This document shows, one piece after another, positions 7,571-14,575 of a stretch of 30,646 nucleotides of DNA. The translations under genes were made by a program, and so were the position numbers. Under the pieces are notes generated by a model, which searched no databases, was not told the DNA's origin, and worked only from the letters and a program-made list of their open reading frames with translations. Every line of letters begins with the position of its first letter. Position 1 is the stretch's first letter. The stretch comes from GCA-2862585 sp963991165 (lineage in GTDB: Bacteria > Bacteroidota > Bacteroidia > Flavobacteriales > UBA7312): positions 1 to 30,646 of the forward strand of contig CAXDOW010000011.1 of the NCBI GenBank assembly GCA_963991165.1, read 5' to 3'.

Positions 7571-8671
7571 TTAATTAGAATTTTTTTGCAAATATATTGT
7601 TGTGGATGGAAACGCAAATTCGCAATTATTTTTTTCTACAATTTCCATAATTTTAAAATTGATATCTTCTTTCACATCGATAAAATCGTCCCATTTTGTC
7701 GAGGCTACGTAATATAGCACCATAATGTCTAATGAACTGGCTCCAAATTCTTGAAACTTAACTCTACCTTCTTGGTCAGTTCTTGGGTGTTGGTTAATTA
7801 ATGTTTCAATTTCATGAACGACCTTTTTCATTTGCTCAATAGAAGTGTCGTAAGTTAGTCCGATATAAAATCGAGCTCTTCGAACTTTTCTTAGACCAAG
7901 GTTATCAAGCTCGGCAGAAATCATATTTTTATTGGGCACTGTTACAATGCTTTTGTCAAAGGTTTGAATTCGGGTCGATCGGAATCCTACTTTTTCCACT
8001 ATGCCTGTTATGTTTCCAGTAGTAACAAGGTCGCCTACTACAAATGGTTTATCAAAAAATATGGTAAACGATCCTAAAAGATTTTCTAAACTTTCTTTCG
8101 AAGCCATGGCGATGGCAATTCCGCCAATTCCCAATCCGGCGGCTAAGGCCGTCACGTCGATATCAAAAATGCTTCCCAATAGTACGAAGAATAAAATGAC
8201 ATACACCGTAATTTTTCCTAATTCAATAATAAAGGGTATTAATTGGTCGTCCATTTTACTCTCTGTTTTTTCAGCTCGGTTTTTGAAAACTATACCAAAG
8301 TAGTCTACAAAGCGAAGACCTATTTTAAGTAATGAAAACAAGACAATGATTGAAAACCCTTTGTTGACCAACAGCTTGAGGTTAAAGGAATCGTTTCCGA
8401 AGTTGAGTTCTTGAGGAAAGACCACATTGAGCGACCCTAAATACACAAACAACAAAAATAGACTAAAGGAGATGGGTTTGATGAGCAAGTTGTTGAAGGT
8501 GGTGGAGTCTATGGACGGATCTCTGTTGACCACTTTATAGAGCAATTGGCTGAAATAGCGAGAAATGATTCGTTTGAAAAGGAGTCCGAAACATATAAAA
8601 CCCACTAGCCAAGCGTAATTTTCTAAGCTATTTCCAAAAAACGTGAGGTTTAGAATGTTGGTTAATGTCAT
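7571..8671 (-). CDS. MscS-family mechanosensitive channel
   Basis: The 366-residue protein has four predicted membrane segments (about 18-36, 65-82, 102-120, 148-168), then the pore helix and beta domain of MscS: LAAGLGIGGIAIAMASKESLENLLGSF at about 177-202 and FVVGDLVTTGNITGIVEKVGFRSTRIQTFD after it. The Gly/Ala-rich pore helix matches the family. MscS-type channels release solutes on hypo-osmotic shock. The N-terminal half is larger than in E. coli MscS and resembles YbdG/MSL-type variants. Its ATG overlaps the dehydrogenase stop by 4 nt (8668-8671), so translation is coupled. Confidence 0.9.
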   Translation of the reverse strand: MTLTNILNLTFFGNSLENYAWLVGFICFGLLFKRIISRYFSQLLYKVVNRDPSIDSTTFNNLLIKPISFSLFLLFVYLGSLNVVFPQELNFGNDSFNLKLLVNKGFSIIVLFSLLKIGLRFVDYFGIVFKNRAEKTESKMDDQLIPFIIELGKITVYVILFFVLLGSIFDIDVTALAAGLGIGGIAIAMASKESLENLLGSFTIFFDKPFVVGDLVTTGNITGIVEKVGFRSTRIQTFDKSIVTVPNKNMISAELDNLGLRKVRRARFYIGLTYDTSIEQMKKVVHEIETLINQHPRTDQEGRVKFQEFGASSLDIMVLYYVASTKWDDFIDVKEDINFKIMEIVEKNNCEFAFPSTTIYLQKNSN

Positions 8672-9900
8672 TGTAATAAAAGTTGGTTTAGTGCAATTTC
8701 AAAAGATGTTTTAGCTATGTTTTGACGACTGGGATTAGCGTCATAGGTATTTTTTAAGGCCTCAAAAATAGTTTTTGAGGTGTCTTGAAAGATGGCAGTA
8801 TCTGTCATGTCAACTTTGGCTTGCATGAGGTAAGCAAAGACCCTTGCCATACCGCAGTTGGCAATAAAGTCGGGCAATACACTAAGACGTTCGTCGGCAT
8901 ATTCGCCAATCCTTCCAAAGAAAATTTCTTGATCGGCAAATGGCACGTTGGCCCCACAGGAAATAACTTCCAAGCCATTGGAAATCATTCGTTCCAATTG
9001 ATTTTGAGTGACCAATCTGGAGGCAGCGGCAGGAATGAAAATTTCGGCGCCGATGTCCCAAATACGCGCATTGACTTCATCAAACGGTAGCAAAGATGGC
9101 GCGTTTAGGGCATTGCCTTTTTTAGCTATAAATAGCTCACGGATTTGGTCATAACTGAAGCCCTCTTCATTGATAAGGCCTCCTTCTTTGTCGATAATAC
9201 CCACAACAGAAGCCCCCAGCTGTGATTGGTAAAAAGCAGCTGCCGAACCCACATTGCCCCACCCTTGAACGATGACTTTTTTGGTACTGACATCCTCTTT
9301 TTGTAGGGTGTAAAAATGCTTAATGGCTTCTGAAACGCCAAAGCCCGTAATCATATCGGCTACGGTGTATTGTTTATTTACATCGGGCGATAACGATGCG
9401 TCGCTAAGGGGCAGTAAAACGCCCTGTTGCAGTTGCCCAATGATGCTTGATTTTTCTTCTTTGTTTGGTTTGAAATGACCATTGAATACCCCTTCTTGGG
9501 GATGTTCCACACCCAAGGCCTGAGTAATGGGAATTACTTCGTGAATTTCGTCTACGTTGAGGTCGCCACCAGTGCCATAATAAGTTTTAAGCAGTGGAGC
9601 GATGGCGGCATACCAACGCTTGAGCACTCCTTCTTTACGTGGGTCTTTGGGGTCGAAGTTGATGCCCGATTTGGCACCTCCTATGGCGGGGCCTGCAACC
9701 GTAAACTTAACCTCCATGGTTTTGGCTAAGGATACCACTTCGTGTTTGTTGAGGCCTTTTCTCATTCGGGTGCCACCACCAGCAGCACCGCCTCTTAGCG
9801 AGTTAATTACTACCCATCCTTGGGCCTCCGTTTCACTGTCTTTCCATTCAAAAACAATCTCAGGAGCTTTGTTTTCGTATGCGTCTAATAATTTTTTCAT
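8668..9900 (-). CDS. Glu/Leu/Phe/Val-family amino acid dehydrogenase
   Basis: The enzyme oxidatively deaminates an amino acid with NAD(P)+, or runs in reverse. The 410-residue protein has an N-terminal substrate domain with the catalytic Lys77 in PAIGGAKSGI and Asp113 in GTGGDLNVDE, then an NAD-binding Rossmann domain starting with VIVQGWGNVGSAAA (about 209-222). The exact amino acid is not clear from motifs; glutamate or leucine are the usual choices. A spacer of about 45 residues between the domains (after GVFNGHF) is typical of a Bacteroidota subgroup. It is the first gene of the seven-gene operon, so its promoter probably drives the ion-transport genes and folC as well. Confidence 0.9.
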   Translation of the reverse strand: MKKLLDAYENKAPEIVFEWKDSETEAQGWVVINSLRGGAAGGGTRMRKGLNKHEVVSLAKTMEVKFTVAGPAIGGAKSGINFDPKDPRKEGVLKRWYAAIAPLLKTYYGTGGDLNVDEIHEVIPITQALGVEHPQEGVFNGHFKPNKEEKSSIIGQLQQGVLLPLSDASLSPDVNKQYTVADMITGFGVSEAIKHFYTLQKEDVSTKKVIVQGWGNVGSAAAFYQSQLGASVVGIIDKEGGLINEEGFSYDQIRELFIAKKGNALNAPSLLPFDEVNARIWDIGAEIFIPAAASRLVTQNQLERMISNGLEVISCGANVPFADQEIFFGRIGEYADERLSVLPDFIANCGMARVFAYLMQAKVDMTDTAIFQDTSKTIFEALKNTYDANPSRQNIAKTSFEIALNQLLLQ

Positions 9901-9916
9901 TTCAAGTCAGTTTGGG

Positions 9917-9947
9917 CAAAAGTAGTCAATTATGAAGTAATATTGAC
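9917..9947 (-). promoter_or_regulatory. Candidate -7 element and inverted repeat upstream of the dehydrogenase operon
   Basis: TACTTTTG (minus, 9924-9917) fits TAnnTTTG and lies 17 nt before the ATG. Just upstream are arms GTCAAT (9925-9930) and ATTGAC (9942-9947), a possible operator. No -33 TTG at the standard distance is visible, so this is tentative. Confidence 0.35.
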
Positions 9948-9965
9948 ACCTGCCAACACGACTTT

Positions 9966-10712
9966 TTAAAAACTCTCCGATTTGTAATGTGACGATGATT
10001 TCATGAGGTCGAACAAACCTACCGATAGGTGAGCCATGAGGTAATGTTGTTGGGTTTGAAAATGAATGGTATGTACTTGCCCATTGTGGTTAACTTCTGA
10101 ACTGAGAAAAGGTGTTGGCTGAATATCGTAATGGTATCGCAACCCATAATAGATAGTGCCTAGGCGTTTGAGCTCCGATTTTAGTGTAATGCCAGCACTC
10201 AAACTTGGACTAGTGTAACGAAACTCTTCCCGCTCAAACGCGCCAACCCAATCAATACCTACAATACCAAAATCACCACTAGACCGTATTCTTCTAGTTA
10301 TTGCAACATGATTGACAAAGGAAAGAGCCGCCCCTGTTTGCCAATAAAAGTGGCTTTTTAGTTTTGTTGAATGCCAAAAGTGGTGGTTGTAAGTTAGTTG
10401 CAGAGAAGCGGTTTCGGTGAGCTGTCGGAGGTCAAACCTAAAATAGTAATCTTCCTCTGAAAGCTCCAAAAATAAACCGTATCTTCTAAAGTGGTAACTA
10501 CCTTCCAAATTGTAAAAGGATTGCTTTTTATTATACGTTAGATTGGCTATGATGTTGGGACTGATGTAATTTGTATATATTTTAAATGGGAGAGATACAG
10601 TACTTAATGGGGTGTTAAAATTAAGAGCCACGCCCCCTCCCAAATTTAGGGAGAGGGATGATTGACCATATAAAGTCGAGCTACATAACAAAAGCAACAT
10701 TATGCCTTTCAT
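9966..10712 (-). CDS. Predicted outer-membrane beta-barrel protein, unknown function
   Basis: The 248-residue protein has a signal peptide (MKGIMLLLLCSSTLYGQ), then alternating hydrophobic/polar strands rich in Tyr, Phe and His, and ends in Phe. This suggests an outer-membrane barrel of roughly ten or more strands. I recognise no named family. It is the last gene of the XRE-linked operon, 58 nt after the small membrane protein gene. No clear terminator is visible in the 65 bp between it and the dehydrogenase gene, so some read-through is possible. Confidence 0.65.
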   Translation of the reverse strand: MKGIMLLLLCSSTLYGQSSLSLNLGGGVALNFNTPLSTVSLPFKIYTNYISPNIIANLTYNKKQSFYNLEGSYHFRRYGLFLELSEEDYYFRFDLRQLTETASLQLTYNHHFWHSTKLKSHFYWQTGAALSFVNHVAITRRIRSSGDFGIVGIDWVGAFEREEFRYTSPSLSAGITLKSELKRLGTIYYGLRYHYDIQPTPFLSSEVNHNGQVHTIHFQTQQHYLMAHLSVGLFDLMKSSSHYKSESF

Positions 10713-10770
10713 ATTCTACCGTGTTATTACTTTTCTAGAAAAATCATCATTTCCATTTCTTAAATGGCTT

Positions 10771-11106
10771 TTATTTCTTTGTTTTCTTTTTGAATAAATA
10801 GGGCACAAAAAACACTGATAAAGCTCCCAAAAATCCAGCTATGACACTATTAGAAATTAAATACAAGACAAATGCAAGCGGAATGTAAAACAAAAAACTC
10901 ACTAAAAAACTTTTACTCTTTTTTTTAAACATATTGGTGTAAAAAATGACAAAAGCCAAAATGAACACATTAACAATAGAAATACTCAGGGCCTTTGTAT
11001 CTATACCAAAATCAGACCTCATTGTTTTGAATATAAAATGGTATTGAATAAAAACAAGACCAATCGTTATTGTTATAAAAAGAAAAATGGAAAGACGTTT
11101 TTTCAT
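10771..11106 (-). CDS. Small four-helix membrane protein, unknown function
   Basis: The 111-residue protein has about four hydrophobic segments (about 7-24, 41-58, 67-85, 87-104), a Lys-rich loop after helix two (FKKKSKS) and a Lys-rich tail (FKKKTKK). The positive-inside rule then puts both ends in the cytoplasm. No family is recognised. It lies 32 nt downstream of the CPAC lipoprotein gene and 58 nt before the barrel gene, so it is probably part of the same operon. Confidence 0.6.
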   Translation of the reverse strand: MKKRLSIFLFITITIGLVFIQYHFIFKTMRSDFGIDTKALSISIVNVFILAFVIFYTNMFKKKSKSFLVSFLFYIPLAFVLYLISNSVIAGFLGALSVFFVPYLFKKKTKK

Positions 11107-11138
11107 ATTTAGTTTTGATGAATTTACCAGCTTATTTT

Positions 11139-11615
11139 TTAATAATTTTTTTTAGTTAAGCGTTTGATGAATGCCAACTGTTCGGATAGTTGGCGTGCTT
11201 CTATATTGATGATGCTATCAATTTCTACTTCTTTATTAAGTAATATGACACTAGATCCATGCCCTCCCCATTCTCTATATTCTTCCTGATAGTCTAAGAC
11301 AATAGTATTATTTAATTTATTTTGTTTGATGTTGGTTAAGTCTATGACAGTACCTAAGGCATTGACCACAATTAGTGTGCTATCATATTCGTAGGAAGTT
11401 AGGGTGTTTGCTAATGCACTATTGCAAGCCGGACATCCTTTTTCGGTTAGAATAACAATGGAGTGGTACGCCATTCCTAGTTGGCGATTTGCTAGATAAG
11501 TGTGAAGTTTGTTTTCCTGTTTGCAAGACAATAACACGCTACTCAATAGTGTAAATATCAAAATATGTTTTGTGAGGGTCATAGTTTTCAATGTATTTTT
11601 TGTTTTTTCTGGCAT
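11139..11615 (-). CDS. Thioredoxin-like lipoprotein with CPAC motif
   Basis: From the ATG at 11615 the protein has 158 residues and a lipoprotein signal ending LLSSVLLSC (Cys31). A second ATG at 11582 gives a shorter, more usual signal (MTLTKHILIFTLLSSVLLSC, 147 residues). After the lipobox a hydrophobic strand leads to GCPAC (Cys61 and Cys64 in the long form), which looks like a thioredoxin-fold redox pair, though the domain is short and the rest of the fold is not certain. Its first 77 nt overlap the 3' end of the second propeller gene in another frame. The same DNA overlap occurs between the two propeller genes, so this gene's signal peptide is probably the source of the one on the second propeller. 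I do not know its partner. Confidence 0.7.
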   Translation of the reverse strand: MPEKTKNTLKTMTLTKHILIFTLLSSVLLSCKQENKLHTYLANRQLGMAYHSIVILTEKGCPACNSALANTLTSYEYDSTLIVVNALGTVIDLTNIKQNKLNNTIVLDYQEEYREWGGHGSSVILLNKEVEIDSIINIEARQLSEQLAFIKRLTKKNY

Positions 11616-13780
11616 ACCATCCCTTAGAGGTTAGGTATAATACGCCTGATCTTATTTCTGGATCAGTAACTATAATTTCGTCAATAGGTTTGAAGTTCTT
11701 GTCGTACACTAACATTGACCAATGTCTTTTGTCCCAAGAATCTTCATCAGGACCCTCATAAGCATGAAGTGCTACTACATAATACCTTTGCTTCTTGTTA
11801 TCAAAATAGACTTTGGTTGCAATGCTAGCATTGAGAGTACTCCAAAAGTCATACTTTTGCATACTTGTTTCATAACCCTCTTTAAGTTCGTATTGCTTGA
11901 GGGATTGATCAACTTTATTTTGATAATCTAAATAGGTGGTAGCTATATGTTTTCCTTCAAGGTCATATATAAATAAACAATCTATTTTGAACGAAATAAT
12001 TTGAATACAACTGTTTAAAAATGAATAGCTAGGAAGATCACTAATGTCATGATTTTTGGGGATGAAATTGGCATAAAAAGAATCCACTAAAAAAGTTAAG
12101 ACAGGAGTTTCGCTGAAAATATTTTCAACTTTAATGAAATAAGGCAAGTTTCTTTTAAGATTATTGGATTTGATGAGGTGATGAAGATAGGTTTTTTGGG
12201 GGTTAACAGGTGATTTATGACCTCTATATAGGTAAATATCTTTTTTATAAAGAAAATCATCGTCTGTTGAACTCATCATATAGGTGCCAGGACTTGAGTC
12301 AGGCAATAATTTATTTACATCAAACCGCCTAATAAGATGTCCGCTGCCGTTGATAGCTGAAACAATGCCCTTGCCTGTACTTAGTGCCAAAATAGTATCC
12401 ATGGACCAAATACTAATATCATCTAAACGATGTCCTCTCGTGGCATTTTTAAAATCAATAGTTTTTATTAACTCACCATTTAGTGTGAAGAAACTGACCT
12501 TCTTATCAGTTCTACCGTTACTCAAATACAGATATTCAATTCCCGTTTTTGAATCCATATAATAACCCGAAAATGTAGGGCTAGGAATAAACTCAGTCTC
12601 AAAAACCTGTTGACCTATTTTCTTTAGCTGTAAGCCCTCTTTTTTTTGGCAGGAATACACACTACTCAATAGTGTAAATATCAAAATATGTTTTGTGAGG
12701 GTCGTAGTTTTCAATGTATTTTTTGTTTTTTCTGGCATACCATCCCTTAGAGGTTAGGTATAATACGCCTGATCTTATTTCTGGATCAGTAACTATAATT
12801 TCGTCAATAGGTTTGAAGTTCTTGTCGTACACTAACATTGACCAATGTCTTTTGTCCCAAGAATCTTCATCAGGACCCTCATAAGCATGAAGTGCTACTA
12901 CATAATACCTTTGCTTCTTGTTATCAAAATAGACTTTCGATGCAATGTTAGCATTGATAGTACTCCAAAAGGAATGTTTTTGCATACTCATTTCATAGCC
13001 CTCTTTAATTTCGTATTGCTTGAGGGATTGATCAACTTTGTTTTGATAATCTAAATAGGTGGTAGCTATACGATTACCTTCAAAGTCATACACAAATAAA
13101 CAATCTATTTTGAACGAAATGATTTGAATGCAACTATCAAAAAATGAATAGCTAGGTAAATCTGTGAAATCATGATTTTTGGGAATGAAATTGGCATAAA
13201 AAGAGTCCACCAAAAAAGTCAAGCGAGGTTTTTTACTGAAAAAGTCTTCAACTTTCACAAAGTACGGGTGATTGGTTAGTGTGTTGTAGTATTCAATGAG
13301 ATATTCAAGATTAGAGGTGCCTTTCTCTTGTGCTAATTCAATTCCTCTGAAAAAGAAAAGTGTTTTTTCATGCAAGAAATCATAGTCATATGAGCTGGTT
13401 GGTGAAAGTCCTAAAACAGAGTCAGGTAGTAATGAATTGATGTTTAATTGCTTGATGCATTTTCCACTATCGTTTATTGCAAAAACTTCACCTGTTTTTT
13501 TGCTTAAAGCCAAAATCGTATCCAAAGACCAAATGCTAATATCGAGTAAAGAGTGACCCTTTGTAGCAAATTTATAATCAATGGTTTTGTGCAGTTTACC
13601 GTCTAATGTAAAAAAGCTGACTTTTCTGTCCGTAGCACCGTTGCTTAAATAAATATATTCACTGGCACTTTTAGAATCTGTATAAGTGCCACAAAATTTT
13701 GGACTAGGGATAAACTCCGTCTCAAAAACCTGTTGGCCTATTTCCTTAAGCTGTAAGCCCTCTTTTTTTTGGCAACCCAA
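11535..13780. repeat. Tandem duplication, two units of 1123 bp
   Basis: Units 11535-12657 and 12658-13780 align at a constant offset of 1123. The stretch 11539-11813 matches 12662-12936 with a single substitution (11581/12704). The central parts are much more diverged, while the ends coincide with the lipobox regions of the lipoprotein genes. Each unit carries one propeller body plus the 77-nt overlap that starts the next gene. The near-identical 3' parts and diverged middles suggest either recent gene conversion or strong constraint on the overlap region. Confidence 0.85.
11539..12738 (-). CDS. Propeller-like lipoprotein, downstream copy (B)
   Basis: The 399-residue protein has a lipoprotein signal (about 1-30, ending SSVYSC; Cys30), then a beta-rich body with repeated blade-like strands (YLYLSNGRTDKKVSFFTLNG, then DISIWSMDTILAL). 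The best guess is a six-bladed beta-propeller related to the DUF4221/6-bladed lipoproteins of Bacteroidota; this is from pattern only. Its first 77 nt overlap the end of copy A in another frame, so its start and signal peptide are encoded by the 3' end of copy A. The C-terminal 110 or so residues are almost identical to copy A, while residues about 145-215 differ strongly. No other start gives a signal peptide. Confidence 0.72.
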   Translation of the reverse strand: MPEKTKNTLKTTTLTKHILIFTLLSSVYSCQKKEGLQLKKIGQQVFETEFIPSPTFSGYYMDSKTGIEYLYLSNGRTDKKVSFFTLNGELIKTIDFKNATRGHRLDDISIWSMDTILALSTGKGIVSAINGSGHLIRRFDVNKLLPDSSPGTYMMSSTDDDFLYKKDIYLYRGHKSPVNPQKTYLHHLIKSNNLKRNLPYFIKVENIFSETPVLTFLVDSFYANFIPKNHDISDLPSYSFLNSCIQIISFKIDCLFIYDLEGKHIATTYLDYQNKVDQSLKQYELKEGYETSMQKYDFWSTLNASIATKVYFDNKKQRYYVVALHAYEGPDEDSWDKRHWSMLVYDKNFKPIDEIIVTDPEIRSGVLYLTSKGWYARKNKKYIENYDPHKTYFDIYTIE

Positions 13781-13849
13781 AACAAATACCATCAAAAGCA
13801 AACCAGTGGATAATGTGATCCACTGGTTTGATTGATTTAATATTCTCAC
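12662..13849 (-). CDS. Propeller-like lipoprotein, upstream copy (A)
   Basis: The 395-residue protein starts with GTG in a GTGA overlap with the 164-residue lipoprotein gene (13846-13849). Its signal peptide (ending MVFVLGC, Cys26) is unlike the one on copy B, although both continue with QKKEGLQLK after the Cys. The body has the same repeated strands (SASEYIYLSNG, KVSFFTLDGKL, DISIWSLDTILAL) and the same C-terminus ending KTYFDIYTIE. I see no catalytic motif. A 13-bp hairpin lies inside the signal-peptide codons. Function is unknown; a ligand-binding or sensing role at the outer membrane is possible. Confidence 0.72.
   Translation of the reverse strand: MRILNQSNQWITLSTGLLLMVFVLGCQKKEGLQLKEIGQQVFETEFIPSPKFCGTYTDSKSASEYIYLSNGATDRKVSFFTLDGKLHKTIDYKFATKGHSLLDISIWSLDTILALSKKTGEVFAINDSGKCIKQLNINSLLPDSVLGLSPTSSYDYDFLHEKTLFFFRGIELAQEKGTSNLEYLIEYYNTLTNHPYFVKVEDFFSKKPRLTFLVDSFYANFIPKNHDFTDLPSYSFFDSCIQIISFKIDCLFVYDFEGNRIATTYLDYQNKVDQSLKQYEIKEGYEMSMQKHSFWSTINANIASKVYFDNKKQRYYVVALHAYEGPDEDSWDKRHWSMLVYDKNFKPIDEIIVTDPEIRSGVLYLTSKGWYARKNKKYIENYDPHKTYFDIYTIE
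13799..13830 (-). promoter_or_regulatory. Strong hairpin at the start of propeller gene A
   Basis: Perfect 13-bp arms (13799-13811 and 13818-13830, CAAACCAGTGGAT and complement) enclose a 6-nt loop. In the transcript the hairpin begins 16 nt after the stop of the 164-residue lipoprotein gene and is followed by CTTTTG, so it resembles a terminator or attenuator placed inside the next coding sequence (codons 7-17). Confidence 0.6.
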
Positions 13850-14340
13850 TTTACAAAATTGAGTTGATAGGCCATTTCTTCTCCACTGGATACATCCTTA
13901 AAGAAGAAAAACTTCAAATTATTCTTTTGATTTTCGTGAGCCGTTACTGATAATCTACCTTCTACTACTCCTTTGACATAAAACGGTTTGACATAGCGGG
14001 TCAAAACATCGTAATTGACTTCAAAAATTTGGCTAATAGCATGAGCATCTCCTTTATCTATTTCGGAAAATACATCCATAAAAACGGTGTTGTCAGGAGT
14101 GATGACTATATCGTCATCTCCGCATATACAATTACCACCACCCTTTACTGGGCATGAATACTGTCCGTTCTCAAAAACCAGTTTGTAAAATACATTTCCA
14201 TTTTCACCATCTGTTAGAGTTTTGTATTCAGTAATAGTATTTGTATTAGGTGAAACTACTTCAGCTGTTTTAGAACAAGAAGTGAAAAGCGTAGTTCCAA
14301 CTAAGGCAAGGAACAAGACTCCGTTAATTAATTTTTTCAT
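13846..14340 (-). CDS. Cys-containing predicted lipoprotein, first gene of the XRE-linked operon
   Basis: I start it at the ATG at 14340 (MKKLINGVLFLALVGTTLFTSC), which gives 164 residues with a lipidated Cys22; an in-frame start at 14406 would add a basic 22-residue leader with no signal character. The mature part carries a cluster CPVKGGGNCIC followed by GDDD, which could bind a metal or form disulfides, and a beta-rich C-terminal half. No family is recognised. The stop overlaps the GTG start of propeller A by 4 nt. It is the first gene after the operon promoter at 14494-14524. Confidence 0.7.
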   Translation of the reverse strand: MKKLINGVLFLALVGTTLFTSCSKTAEVVSPNTNTITEYKTLTDGENGNVFYKLVFENGQYSCPVKGGGNCICGDDDIVITPDNTVFMDVFSEIDKGDAHAISQIFEVNYDVLTRYVKPFYVKGVVEGRLSVTAHENQKNNLKFFFFKDVSSGEEMAYQLNFVK

Positions 14341-14368
14341 AGTTGATAAATTTAAAATTGAAAAATAC

Positions 14369-14386
14369 CTCCTTAACCGAAAGGAG
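14369..14386 (-). promoter_or_regulatory. Terminator-like hairpin in the operon leader
   Basis: CTCCTT and AAGGAG pair around the loop TCGGTT on the minus strand, and GTATTTTTC follows. The hairpin sits in the roughly 145-nt untranslated leader between the promoter and the 14340 ATG. A second small hairpin (GTAGC/GCTAC, 14400-14416) lies upstream in the leader. Attenuation is plausible, but no ligand or leader-peptide logic is visible. Confidence 0.4.
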
Positions 14387-14464
14387 CGTTTACATATTGG
14401 TAGCATAGGTGGCTACTGCACATGGCTTTTAATTTTTTCAGCCCAAGGTTAATATTATAGTTTC

Positions 14465-14485
14465 TACGCATTAAATTAATGCGTA
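14465..14485. promoter_or_regulatory. Palindrome near the transcription start of the envelope operon
   Basis: TACGCATTA and TAATGCGTA form perfect 9-bp arms around AAT. It lies about 9 nt downstream of the operon -7 element, so it covers or closely follows the expected start point. It could be an operator for the adjacent XRE protein or a leader hairpin. Confidence 0.4.
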
Positions 14486-14493
14486 TCTTTAAG

Positions 14494-14524
14494 CAAAGGT
14501 ATTAAAAAAACTGATATAGGCAAA
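14494..14524 (-). promoter_or_regulatory. Promoter of the XRE-linked envelope operon
   Basis: On the minus strand TTTG (14524-14521) and TACCTTTG (14501-14494) match the Bacteroidota -33/-7 elements, with 19 bp between TTG and TAnnTTTG, the same spacing as the tRNA-Val promoter in this window. Confidence 0.68.
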
Positions 14525-14535
14525 TTTACCTATAT
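14514..14535. promoter_or_regulatory. Candidate operator overlapping the -33 element
   Basis: ATATAGG (14514-14520) and CCTATAT (14529-14535) flank CAAATTTA, so the 22 bp form a near-perfect palindrome with one mismatched pair. It covers the -33 TTTG of the minus-strand operon promoter and lies 41 bp before the XRE gene start. XRE proteins often repress from such sites; binding here is an inference. Confidence 0.45.
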
Positions 14536-14575
14536 ATTTTCTTTAACAAGTGTTCATTTTAGTCCTATTGTGGAA

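Noticed and set aside
8001..9925. Several open frames on the plus strand of 70-107 codons opposite the channel and dehydrogenase genes
   Set aside because: They lie fully antisense to well-supported genes, and their residues reflect the codon pattern of the real gene on the other strand.
11535..13780. CRISPR or phase-variable simple repeat
   Set aside because: The repeat is a two-copy gene-sized duplication; there are no short regularly spaced repeats, and copy number cannot be judged from one window.
14341..14406. Longer N-terminus of the Cys-cluster lipoprotein starting at 14406
   Set aside because: It would add a basic non-signal leader before a perfect lipoprotein signal, and it overlaps the leader hairpin.
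14222..14452. 76-codon plus-strand frame at the operon leader
   Set aside because: It spans the start of the Cys-cluster lipoprotein gene and the leader hairpins, with no signal peptide or motif.
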